Assembly: GCA_001600095.1 (NCBI GenBank)
Contig: BCIX01000004.1
Coordinates: 128,586-192,585, forward strand
Source: Bullera alba
Taxonomy: Eukaryota; Basidiomycota; Tremellomycetes; Tremellales; Bulleraceae
Length of the DNA: 64,000 nucleotides
Reading direction: 5' to 3'
Shown in pieces: positions 46,564-57,800 of this stretch (the stretch's first letter is position 1; each line of letters opens with the position of its first letter). Below the pieces are notes generated by a model, which saw only the letters and a list, made by a program, of their open reading frames with translations, did no database searches and was not told where the DNA came from. A program made the position numbers and the translations under genes.

Positions 46564-48942
46564 ATGAGCGACTACGGCGACGACTACGAGCAGGAGCAGG
46601 AGTACCGGGATGACTCGTCTCATCACTCTGAGGAGTCGTACCATTCCAGACGATCGTCCGATTCCCATCATTCTTCCCATCATTCCGAGAAGTCCCACGA
46701 CTCTTCGCATCACTCATCGAACCATGGCGAGAGGGATTATGAGGGGGAGAGGCGAGGTTCCGAGTCTGGTTCTGAATCCGGTGGATTCCTCCCCGCTGCG
46801 GCGATGATGGGGATGCCAGGTGGCCATGGCGGTGGCCACGGCGGTGGGGGACATGGTGGCGGCGGCGGGTTTGGTGGATTTGGCGGCGGCGGCGGTCATG
46901 GAGAAGCCAAGAAGGAGGGTGGTATGGGCGGACTGCTGGGCAAATTCGGCAAAATGGCTTTCGACAAGTATAAAGACAAGAGCAAAGACGAGGGGAAGGA
47001 CAATCGGGACGCTTCGTACCAAGGTGGTCAAGGTGGTGGTGGGTATCAACCTGGACCGTATCAAGGGCAGTACCAGGGCGATCAGTATCAACAAGGATAT
47101 CAACCGTACCAAGGTCAAGGGCAGGGATATGGACAAGACATGGGCTATCGAGGACCACAGGATCAAGGAGGATGTGGGGGGTATGCACCTCCATCCGGAG
47201 GACCCCCGCCTGGGAACTACGAGCCAACGTAAGTGTACTCTGTCACTTGATACCTCGCTCCAATAGCTGGCTGATGGCGGTATAGTGGAGCGGGATACAT
47301 GCCCCCGGGGGGAGCCTACCAGCAGGGATATCAGCCCCCGTATGGCCAAGGGCCGGTGTACGATCAAGGAGGGGAGAGGCAGCATGCCTATGGCCCGCAA
47401 GTGGTGGATCAGAGGACAGGACAGGTCGCCCAGAACTACTTTGAGTACTCGACCTGTGAGCGGAGTCCATGGTGAGGTCTTGAGTGCATGCTGAGCTGTT
47501 CTAGGTCAAGGAAAGCGAAAAGCCCTGCTGGTGAGTCCAAATCCAAGCCAATGAGTGGAGCTGATGAGACTTGGCCCAGATCGGCATCAACTACTTTGGC
47601 ACGAGTGGTGAACTAGGAGGATGTATCAACGACGTGCACAACGTCCACAAGTTCATCTGTGGTGAGTACTCTACTTGAAGTACACTGCGCTAATGGTAGA
47701 ACGATTCGGGTACGATCCAGCGGATATTGTCGTCTTGACGGACGATACGAGAGATCCGCGTAAGTTGCCAACGAGGGAGAATATCATTGGGGCAATGCAG
47801 TGGTTGGTCCAGGGTGCTCAGAGGGACGATGCGTTGTTCCTGCACTAGTAAGTCTGGGGTGCCATCGACTACTGTAGAGCGCGTGTTGATGGTGCTACCG
47901 GGTCAGCTCTGGACATGGAACTCAAGTCGAGGATGTCGACGGCGACGAAGGCGACGATGACGATGAAGGTGGGTTAGCGGGGGTTCTAGTCAGCGCTGAC
48001 GAGTAGCGATCTGTCCTTTGGACTACGAGACCGCCGGTCTGATCATCGACGATGACAGTGAGTGCGGCTCTATATGGGTGGAGATGGCCTGCGAGCTGAC
48101 ATGAAGTGTAGTGTAAGCAATTGTCCACAATCCTAGCTTCTCGTCACTCACGCTCGCTCCCACTCTACCCAGACACGAGATCGTGGTCAAGCCTCTTCCC
48201 GCTGGCTGCCGCCTGACCGCCATCTTCGACTCGTGCCACTCTGGCACCGTCATGGATCTGCCCTACGTCGTGAGTACTGAGTGCCGTGTCGTTGACTGTG
48301 ATATTTGATTGATCTGATGTCCGACTCGCAGTACTCGACCGAAGGCACGATCAAAGAGCCCAACTTGCTCGAAGGCGCTCAAGATGACTTGATGGCTGCC
48401 GGCAAGTCCGCCATGATGGGCAATACCGACGGCCTGTTCAAGGGCCTCTTTGGCGCAGCCAAGGGTGCCTTTGAGGCTAATGCCGCCCACACCAAGACCA
48501 AGAAGAACAACACCTCCCCGGCGGACGTGATCCAATGGGCGGGATGCAAGGACTCGCAGACGGTAAGTGGAGACGAGAGTCCGGATTACCCGATCACCCA
48601 GGCGGAGGAAGTCATGCTGATGGCGGTCCAGAGCGCGGATACCGAAGAAGAAGGCAAAGCTACCGGTGCAATGTCCTACGTGAGTCGTCCGATGGTCGAT
48701 AGTGCGATTCGAGGAGCTGATGTCGCAACGTGTACAGGCCTTCATTGCCGCTTTGACAAAGTACCCACAGCAAAGCTACCAACAGCTCCTGGTGTCCATT
48801 CGGGAGGAGATGAAAGGGCGATACACCCAGAAACCGCAGTTGTCCGCCTGTCACCGTGAGTGGAGTGTGTCTTCGCCGTGGGTGCATGCTGACTGTGGTC
48901 TCCTTCCTAGCCATTGATACGGATCTGATGTTCGTGGCGTAG
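46564..48942 (+). CDS. MCA1: metacaspase B (type I, Gly/Gln/Tyr-rich prodomain)
   Basis: Metacaspase with the usual fungal layout. Exons: 46564-47228, 47286-47455, 47505-47530, 47580-47661, 47700-47847, 47907-47968, 48007-48057, 48112 (one nucleotide), 48173-48269, 48332-48562, 48632-48679, 48738-48855 and 48911-48942, 1731 nt, 576 aa. The prodomain (1-275) has a Ser/His/Glu part, a Gly-rich run ([20 protein letters not shown]) and [13 protein letters not shown] repeats. The core has GKRKALLIGINYFG, His367 in YSGHGTQ, the intact acidic loop [15 protein letters not shown], and Cys423 in IFDSCHSGT. The end [13 protein letters not shown] fits the family. Exon lengths 148, 51, 1, 97, 48 and 32 are identical to those of metacaspase A. 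Confidence 0.94.
48112..48112 (+). other. one-nucleotide exon (T) of metacaspase B
   Basis: GAC A|gtgagtgcgg (intron 48058-48111, 54 nt) ..gctgacatgaagtgtag|T|gtaagc (intron 48113-48172, 60 nt) ..ctctacccag|ACACGAG. A+T+A gives isoleucine in [15 protein letters not shown], aligning without gap to yeast Mca1 DDEMHDIMVKPL as I recall it. Confidence 0.75.
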
Positions 48943-49431
48943 TCTCATAGCGGAGACTGGCTGTGTTACTGTTGATCGAGATGCGGGAGAAGGATTGGAA
49001 AAGATTTTGAAAACAGAAACAAGATTCGTTCGAGACTGGTGGATGAAGACGAGAACTACCTGATAGAACTACGATAGACGTGAACGCCCGAGTAGTCGAG
49101 CTGTGATACCAATGCATGTGACAGACTGGTACAGATATGACGGTGCAAGCCCACAATTGGGTCTAGCTTCGTGAATGGATAGACGTGAGCAAGCGAATGG
49201 GATTCCGGCGCTTCCTAGTAGTTGCCAGTTCGTATGTTCATGATACTATACAGATGAAGAATGTCCATCAACCTCGATCTCCGCACTCCGACCGATCAAC
49301 CCCTCGGTCTTCTCCCGATACCTCAACGCCCAGCATCCCCCCCGATGCCGAACTCCGGGCCAAGCGCCAGGCTTGTCTATCGTCTATATTGTGCCCGTGG
49401 TTTCAAGCAGTTTTGATCCAAATCCGAGGGA
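48943..49431. other. intergenic, convergent 3' ends
   Basis: Between metacaspase B and the KRE6-like gene, which converge. No gene seen. Confidence 0.55.
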
Positions 49432-51572
49432 CTAGCACGTCGAGCTGAGTCTGTTCTTGGGCATAGAGTTGCCTAAAGCAAGTCATAGGATATCAGCTTC
49501 CGTCATGATGGATATTGGAATGTACGGGAGCACCCACCGGTCATGTCCCACGTGGTCAAGTTGGGGTTGTTGTACGCGTTGGCATGTCTCTCGATGTAGT
49601 CTTTAGTAGGGTATTCTGCGGGAGGTCAGTACCTCTTTCCACAGCTTACCCAAACTATTTGACGCTTGACTCACCTGGGGGGTCACATCCTACCGTGCCC
49701 GAACCGTCGTTCCTCTGGTACACCCTGACATAATCCACTCGCATGTAGTTTGGGAAGTCCATGTGAGCCCAGTCGACGTTCTGGAAGTTGTTTGAAGCGT
49801 GCAAGTTGAAGATCAAAGCCATTGGCTCCTCGGCGATGATTCTCGGACCGATCTCCGTCCTTGGGTTGGCAGGCGTAGCATGGGCATACTGCGTCCAAGC
49901 GGGCTTGTTGTCGGTGATCCAGTGAATGTACCCTCTGTCCCTGTCCTCTGGGTAGGCGCTGTATTCGAATCCAAAGACGGCAAACTCCTTGCTCCTTCCG
50001 CCCACCACTTGGTTGTAGTAGATTCTGTCCGGGAGCAAAGTGAGTCCCGAGACCGTCTGCTGGTACAGACCACCCTTGTAGGTGTTCCACATGGTGAGAT
50101 CCTCGTCGTAGACGACAACAGCGGGTCGAGATCCGGTAGTCGTGTTGACAAACTGGTAGTAGTCGTCGTATGGCGCGATTTGGTTTGATTGGGATACTTC
50201 ACCGTGCTGGACCGAAATTCTGATTTGAGCCTCTACCATGTCGATTTCGGGAGCACCTCGACCTTTGGACACGTCGGGTCCGGGGTGGTCCTCGCCTGGA
50301 CACGTACATGCCGAGAGTCTCTGACCGGGGAGGAAGGACAACGAGCCGCCGTCAGAGCCAGTATTGAGCGCGGCAAGTGGTCCACTGCCATCGGGATAGG
50401 TTTGATTGGGTAAAGTGCCAACGTCGCACGAGTCGTACGTGTATCTACAAAAGCGGGTCAGCGAGATCTCAAACTCTTGAGCTTGGCGGCTACTCACGGC
50501 CATGTACCGTCGTTGGTGGCACCGTAGCCCGGTCGACCCAAGTTGCCCATTGTCCAAATACCTGGCCAGAATCCACCGACACCACTCGTGCCGGGCAAAC
50601 TCGCTGATACCTCGATATACGCGTTGGTGTTGAAGCACAGCTGGTTCCAAGACTGAATCATGCCGGATTTCAGGTTGAGGTCGTGGATGGGTTCTTGGGT
50701 CATCGTGATGAGCAAATGTCCGTCTTTTGTCGTAACTGCTGATGGGTCGAGCCATTCAAAGTCGCTAAAGACTCAGTCAGCAAGGTCCTCTTTTGGCACG
50801 GGCGGTCAAAGACCCACTTTGTTCCCCAGTAGTGAATGTCCACAGCGGTCCAGAAAGGGTCGTCACCCGGGTAAAACGTCCTTCCATCTTGATTAAACTC
50901 GTCACTAAAGACCAAAACCCATTCCTCGCCGTCAAATCCAGTCCTCGACTTTACGTTGTCCGGCGTGTCGGCGTCGATCATCCGTGGCAGCCCTGGAATA
51001 TCGGGGTACTGACCTGTCGAGTTGACTCCACCGAGGTTGAAACCCGAGGCATTGGCTCCGACGCTGTTCCTGTCATTGGTGTAGAACGAAAGGATGGGAT
51101 AGAGGGCAAAGATGCCGACGAGGGCCAACATGAGGAACACCAACGTCAGAGCATTGGCCCAACCTCTCGCCGAGGTGATATCGAACGGTGTCATCGCGTT
51201 CGGATTCCTCTTCTCCGCCGCGGAGAAGTTGTGGATGTGATCATCCATATCGTCATCGTCGTCCATCATGCCAAACGCACCAGCGCCGGCGAGCTTGTTC
51301 GTGCTAGACACATCGCCAAGTGCTGTTCTCGACGAATCCGAGGTCGAGAGTCCCTGGGAGGAAGACGAGGGCGTGCCGAGCTTCGCACTGGGACCATACT
51401 GAGCCCTCGGGTTGGCGACGCTGCTGTACCCTGATCTGGACATTCCGTGGCTTTGACTATTTCCGTTGGCGATGGATGCGATTGAAGATTCTGACAACCT
51501 CTGGGACATGCCAGGGTCTTGGGCCGAGGAGAGCAGTGGTGTTCGCGAGATTGGCGAGCGAGAGTAGGACAT
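49432..51572 (-). CDS. KRE6: KRE6/SKN1 beta-glucan synthesis protein
   Basis: Type II membrane GH16-related protein of the KRE6/SKN1 family, required in the secretory pathway for beta-1,6-glucan. Exons: 51572-50818, 50764-50498, 50444-49675, 49615-49538 and 49472-49432, giving 636 aa. The Ser-rich cytosolic N-terminus (1-135) precedes one membrane segment (about 140-163, [20 protein letters not shown]) and then the luminal GH16-like domain: [43 protein letters not shown], and the catalytic-type motif EIDMVEA with E407 and E412. The end [17 protein letters not shown] is also family-typical. Complete and in frame throughout. Together with the KRE9-like gene, this gives two beta-1,6-glucan genes in the window, about 35 kb apart. 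Confidence 0.93.
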
Positions 51573-52886
51573 GGGGAGGGGGGGGAGTGAGCGGGAGGGG
51601 AAAGTCTGCGACGCGATGTCGCGACGGGGAGTGCAAAGGGGGTGAGGGATTTGTAGGCTGCCTTGTCGATGTGTTGATGGGTTGTCGATGCTAGAGATGT
51701 GATACGCGCAGGTTGCGCTACTCTGTTCTTTGGGTCAATGTGAGCAGTGTCGATTGAGCAGATGGTCGATGGATGATGTAGTGAGTGAGGAAGATCACAT
51801 GCATCTCTCTCTGACCAGCTCTGACCCACCCCAAGATTTGCTGTGTTGTTGCTTCAGACGAGGATGTGCCAAGAGGAGTATCCCCCCCCCTGACTACCTA
51901 CAGTCTAATCACCCACTTACATCTCTCACACCTTCTTGGCGGCAATGGCAGAACCTGGCAGAACGCGGTGAAAACGCCAAGACAATATTACACCCAGGGG
52001 GGGCGCAGTTCCCTTCCTTCCAAATTCCAGCCGGTATGACACGGTGGCGATCGGTGTTGTCGCTCTCTCGTTCTCGCACTCACCGAGACCACAGCAGGAT
52101 GCTCCGGCTTGTCACCTCTGCAGCTGCTCCTCTACAAGGCTCTACATACCTGGATCTACCTGGATGCATGAGGGCACACTCTGCCGCAGTGAAGGACTCT
52201 GACCAAGTCCGATCGGAAACAGGAAACACCTCAAAGCGGAATCAAATTCGCCCGGTTTCACTTGGCACCCGCGCTGTAAGAGAGACGCGTCGTCCTGCAA
52301 AGGAAGATGACCGGTCAGTCAAGTCATCTCTGCCTCGTAGACCGTGTGATGTGGGTGCATTGGGTCGACAGTACTATAGTAGAGGAATGAGGGGTCGGCG
52401 CAGACTAACTCACGCCAAGTCGAGTTGCAGAGGGCAGCTTTTCGATGTGCTATTCTCAGCAAGGTCCAGACCGAGCGAAATTCCTAGAGGCCGGACACTC
52501 CCCGAGGGCTTTCGGAGTATGCTCCCCGTCGACCAATTGCAGTATCTATAGAGGACTAGAGCTGGGCTGCCAGCACAGCTGGTAGAGATGCCTCCGACAA
52601 ATCACATGCAACAACATACGACTCATCAAGCGATCCTTGATCGGGTCTCCGCGGAATTCGGGGTGGACCAGGCGACATCTCTTACCACAACTCACAATGG
52701 GACATTGGGAAGTGAGATAGTGGCCAAACTTCAACGAAAGCTTCTTCTTGTACACTGTTCCTGCATGATCATGCCTCTTTCCTACTGGACATGAACTCAC
52801 GCTACAGCTTATCATGCCGATACTCCGTTCCCACATGAATTGCCATAAAGATCATGTTCACGACTGTTACCGCTTGTCTGTGGCCT
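51573..52886. other. intergenic: KRE6 promoter and SRRM1-like 3' flank
   Basis: It contains C-runs and G-runs (CCCCCCCCC near 51890, GGGGGGG near 52000). A 273-codon open frame (51730-52551) begins with TTG and shows no domain or codon pattern like its neighbours. No supported gene. Confidence 0.5.
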
Positions 52887-54544
52887 CTACGCCCACTTGC
52901 TCTTCGCTAGCGCGCCCTCTAGCTTTGCCTTTCCGGCTCGTTCTTCCTCGTGACTATCGCTGAACCGCCCTCTTCCCTTTTTGACCACATCCCTCTCTCT
53001 TTCCCTATCCCCCGAAGGTGACCTTCTGCGCTTGATCCCCGGCGAAGGTGACCTCGCACCGCGTCGAGGGGGTGTATCGTCACGTTGACGTCGAACGGGG
53101 GGAGTGGAAGACCTCCTCCTTCGTCTGGGTGGAGTCACCGTCGGACTCGGACTCCTACTCCTACTGCGGCTCCTGCTGATCGGTCGTTTGACCCTCGCTC
53201 CGGGATCCGAGGGTGTCGGCGTTCTAGACCGAGAACGGCCTCTTTCTTCGCGTTCCCCTCGGCCAGGTCGAGGCGAGCCAGAGTCCCTCCTCCGACGAGG
53301 CGGGGTGGGTGATCGAGATCGTCGGGCCTGTGCTCTGAGAGGCGGAGTTATGCTCCTACTCCTCTCACGGACCCGCCTGTCAGGTGGCGGACTTGCTCGT
53401 CTGGGTGGGCTTCTCCTCGTATTGGGTGAAGGGGATCGACGGCGGGTACTGGGCGAGGGTGATCTTCGACGATATCTAGCCGGAGGGGGACTTCGACTTC
53501 TGTACCTCCCTCCTCCGCCTCCAGGACCGCCGGAACCTCGACCGTTGGGAGCATAAGTGTCCCTACCGCTCCTGTCTTGATACCCTCTATCCCTCTCCCT
53601 GTCGTCGAATCTCCGCTGAGGAGGGGGAGCTCGGCGGAAGTCACTTTGAGGCGGTGGTGATCGTCTCCGGGGTAGCGTGTCGGGAGGTCGATTGGGAAGG
53701 TTGTACCCCCGATCCTAGGACTGAATCAATTGTGTGGTATAGGTGCAGTGCGGGTATGACTTACCCTGCGGTCGAATGAGTCTGAAGCTTGTGGACGATT
53801 CTGATACCCTTGGTTCTGACCGGGTCGCATCGAGTCCTGCTGTCGTCTATCATTGAGCTGTTTCTCCTCCAGCTCCGCCTTCTTCGCTGCAATGAACTAA
53901 TTTGACAATTAGCTTGGAACAGCAGGTAGCCATGGAAGCTAATGCACACCTCGGCTGGAACTCCTCCCACGGTCGCTTGTGCTGACAGTAAGAGACCCCA
54001 TAGCTGCTCCATGAACGCCGCAGCGCCATGCTTGTCCATAAAGCCGACGAGGTTGACTTGCATCTTGCGCGGGTCTGGTGTCTAAGAGCTGGATGTCAGT
54101 GTTCGCTTACATCACATCTTCCTCTTAGCAATCCATCTCTGGTGATTTCTCTACGACTCCACCTGCGCTCTATTTCCCCTCGCCTTCTACGCTTATGACT
54201 CACTGGGTTCGCCTTGTCCTCCAGCATCCCGTACACGTACTCGACCACGACGTCATCTTCGATCTTGATCAACTCGGTCACTTTGGTCGCTATCCAACTA
54301 CGCAGTACGGACAAGTTGACTTTACGAAGATCGACTTTTTCCGAAAACGATTTCGGGAACTTTGTCGCTTTGATAGCGCCCGCTTCTTTGTCTTTGAACC
54401 GCTGAGAGGGGGTCAGCTCAATGTCTAGTCTGGGAAGAGTATTGACTTACTGTATCCTGCGAGGCGTTTGAGCCTCTCATTCCTGGAGGATCATCAGCTT
54501 GATCCGATTCCGACCTTCAGCGGTCACTCACCGATGTCGGCCAT
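52887..54544 (-). CDS. SRRM1-like splicing coactivator (PWI + RS protein)
   Basis: Homologue of the SRm160/SRRM1 splicing coactivator. Exons: 54544-54532 (13 nt), 54482-54451, 54401-54204, 54081-53950, 53896-53765 and 53714-52887, giving 444 aa. The PWI domain covers about 20-135: KATKFPKSFSEKVDLRKVNL, RSWIATKVTELIKIEDDVVVEYV, then MQVNLVGFMDKHGAAAFMEQLWGLLLSAQ and GVPAEFIAAKKAELEEK. The remaining 270 residues are RS/RRSPSP repeats with DRERDRG pieces, a nuclear-speckle type tail that binds SR proteins. The tail's repeats are arginine-serine-proline units rather than pure RS. It starts at MADIGMRGSNASQD, as expected for the family. Confidence 0.9.
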
Positions 54545-54884
54545 GCTGGGCTGTGTGTCTACTGATTGTGGATGGTGTGATGAGTGTACAGTAGACTAGT
54601 GTTGCTCACTGTTGTTGGAATCGTTGGCTGTGTGACGGAATTCACCAGTCAGCCTGATACACCACGTGACACCATCACAAGGTAATGATTATCAGGCTTC
54701 AGGATTCTCGGCGCGCAGGAAATCTCTTGTCCACCCACTGAAAACACCGTCAACACTAGTCATCTATCCCATCACGCTCGAGCACTCGGGCCTATAGCTT
54801 GTCGACAGCACCCCTAACCACCTATCACAACATTCGACAAGCGCGGATTGTGCCGCTCGGGTGCAGGCGGCTCATGGAGGCGTG
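54545..54884. other. divergent promoter, SRRM1-like / KDM3-like
   Basis: 340 bases between two divergent nuclear genes, so expression may be shared from one bidirectional promoter (inference). Confidence 0.5.
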
Positions 54885-57800
54885 ATGACCTCGTCACCGG
54901 AACTAACTCCCCTGCCAGACGAGCTGGATTGGGACAAGGAGGATCTCTCTGGGCCCAAGGACGATCTACCCTCGCTACCCAGTGCCTTCGAGCCCTTCGA
55001 TGATGGTCTAGATATCGCTCCTGCCAAAGAGGGAGATGGCGATGCGGAGAAGACCTTGACAACTGGTGAAACGGCCGATACAGGGGATTCGACCAACAAT
55101 GCCTCTGGAACTGTGGACTCGGCAGCCAAGCCAAATGGAGAAGTCCCGACCTTGGATAACGGCTTGGTAGATGGCAGGGAATATACAGCGCAGCTTGACT
55201 TACATGTGGAGCACACAGACGCCGACCTCGCGGCGGAATACTTGGTTGATCACAACTCGGAGGACGAACAAACGGGGCAGATGGAGAAAGATGATATGGA
55301 CGAGGAGATGAACGACCCATTTCTTATGGGGATTCTGCAAAGCCTTCAGGCTAGGGAAGGCGATGAGGGAGAACAGGCGGATCAGGGTGATCAAGCGGAG
55401 GGAGGTCCGGTGCTACAGTCGTCCAAGGACGACGAGGATGGTCAGGTGGATACAGGTACGTTGGCAATCTCTGCTCTCTAGGCATAACACCTCTATGGTC
55501 AGCGCCTAAAGACCATGGCTGACTTTATACAGTGATGAGCTCGCCGCTGTCTGAAGTCCCGGATCTACCGCACGAACCGCTGTCCAGTCCCGAGCCGCCC
55601 GCGCCAAAACCCCTCCCGGAGCCAACTGAGACTATGGTCACAGACACTATACTCCCCCTCGACAGGGACAGCTCTAGGGCAGATAGGCCACCGCCTCCGG
55701 CAACCATACACTCCTTTGCAGAATCATCTAGCGCCGCTCGAAATCGCTTCACAATGCACCCCTCGACATCGGGTCATAGGTCATGGCCTATGTCCAAAGT
55801 GAACACTGCGTCAAGCTCATCCAGCCACACTGGCAAGCGACCTCGTTGGCCTTCTCACGGCAGCCCCGGAAAGCAGAAGAAGGACGTGGGGGATGAAGGC
55901 AAAGGAAGGGCAGTCCCCGCCATAGGCACCGATGGCATGGACGTCGACGGACCAGACGACCGCAATACAGCTCTGGAGGACCTCAAGGTCGAGCTTGTGG
56001 AGATCAACTCTGGAGACGAGGATGAAGTCGCGAAAAAGCGCAGGAAGTTGGGCAAGCCCAACGGCGGCGCAAAGGGTGAGAGACATGAAGTGATATGGAT
56101 GTCGAATGCTTACTCGCTTGCAGCCTCGGCAAAGTCCCGCAAGAGGTTAGACACGGTTTTGGGAATCGGACGCCTTGGTGAATCCCCTCTTGACAAGATT
56201 GCGCCAAGTGAGTCAAGTCTGGCCGTCATTCTCAGGAAATTCGCTGACGGGGTTTCAGAATCCAAAGTATGGTCCGATGCGCATATCCAGAAGTTCCTGA
56301 CAGGCCGTACTCGGGAAGTCCAACTAGGCGGGTGTTTGAAACCGCGATATGCGAAATGGGGCAAATGCACTCAATGTATCGCCAAGCTAGGAGGGGATTC
56401 ATGTCGATTCAGGGACTACAGAGTTTTCCAGTAAGTCCAGTCGTTTTTCGCGTATATGGGGAGCTGATGATCGGTAGGATCGATCCTGTGACAACGGAGA
56501 TTCTGGGGCCAGGGTGGTTCGAATCGACAGAGTGGAAAGAGGAGCCGACGCCAATGCCTACGGAGTTCAATGTCCCATTCGCAGAGTCTCACATGTTGAC
56601 AATAGAGGTGCGTCCTTTCTCAAAGGTGAACAGGCTGTGGTACTGACTGTCATGTAGAGTACTGTCGCTCCGCTGCTCCTCCCGCTGGTCACGCACGAGC
56701 TGCGGCATGTGGTCAAGCACAAAGCTATCAAGCGGGGCGTGGACGCTGCCAAGCATCGCGCAGTGTGTGGTGAGTCCATGCTAGGCGCCTGGGCTGCCAG
56801 CTGCTGCTTGGATAGGAAGCTGGATGGGCACTGATATACCGTACAACAGACTTCTGCTCGTCGACCATCTTTGGCGGCTGGTTTTTCTGCAAGAAATGCG
56901 GAAGGGACTATTGCCTCACTTGCGAGCGGTACTTTTCCGACTCGTTCGACAACATGGGAACCTCGCCCTGGGTCCTTCCCGACGCTGCCCGACCAAGACT
57001 ACTGCGCTGCGTGGTCAGTCCGTTGGGAGAGGGAGGTGGTGTGAAAAACAAACCATTCCATTTCAGACCGGATCTACAGCCTGTCTCCCGGTTCGGAGAG
57101 GTCGAGCTGCGGGAACACTGGGAGTCGTTGGCCAAGTTTGTCATAAATGAAGCCGAGGGGAGGGGTGAGCCGGTGGTGGAGGGAGAATCGGACTTGGGGA
57201 GACGGTTGAAGCTGTTGGGGCTGAAAGAGCCGGATGAGGCGTTGTTAGCGGTCTTGGAGGAATGGTCAAAGGCGAAGTCGAATACCCCACCTCGGTCAAA
57301 GCCAACGGAATCAACGCTCAACGATGGACTAGCTTCGGCTCTACCACCCGGCCCGGCAAACGGCCTCAGTGACGACGACCTCAAGGCGTTCTATACGAAA
57401 GTTACGAATAGAAACCCCGGAGTGGTGCCTATCCCCGATCCGGCAAAGCTCGAGGCGCACTCCCGCCCGTTCATCTTCATCCATCAGGACGACCTGGATG
57501 ACAGGCTTTTCGACCAGTTGTGGGCCAGAGGCGAGCCTATGGTGGTGGACGGCGTGAGCGAGAGGTTCAAGTTGGGATGGACGCCTCGTGACTTTATAGA
57601 CAGATTCGGGAACGAACAGTGTGGTGAGTAGCAGTCTGCGAGACATATCCATGAGAAGGGAGTTCGATAAACGAGTCTGGCACTACCAAGCTCATACGTC
57701 TGCCGGATGGCGAGGGAGGAGGTTGCGGAAGGCTACCGATAAGGAAGGGAAGCTGACTATCATGTAGATGTGGTGGACTGCGAGAGTAACGCCGCCATCA

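Noticed and set aside
46547..47400. Long minus-strand frames (226 and 228 codons) over metacaspase B exon 1
   Set aside because: Shadows of the Gly/Gln-rich prodomain; composition follows the repeats of the opposite strand and no splice structure or domain is visible.
48058..48070. Alternative donor GTGCGG in metacaspase B
   Set aside because: Keeps frame but inserts Ser-Glu in place of Ile in the conserved DDxIHEIVV block and leaves the internal TAG|T|GTAAGC unexplained; still needs cDNA to exclude.
51730..52551. 273-codon plus-strand frame upstream of the KRE6-like gene
   Set aside because: Starts with TTG, has no family resemblance, and its region contains homopolymer runs typical of intergenic DNA here.
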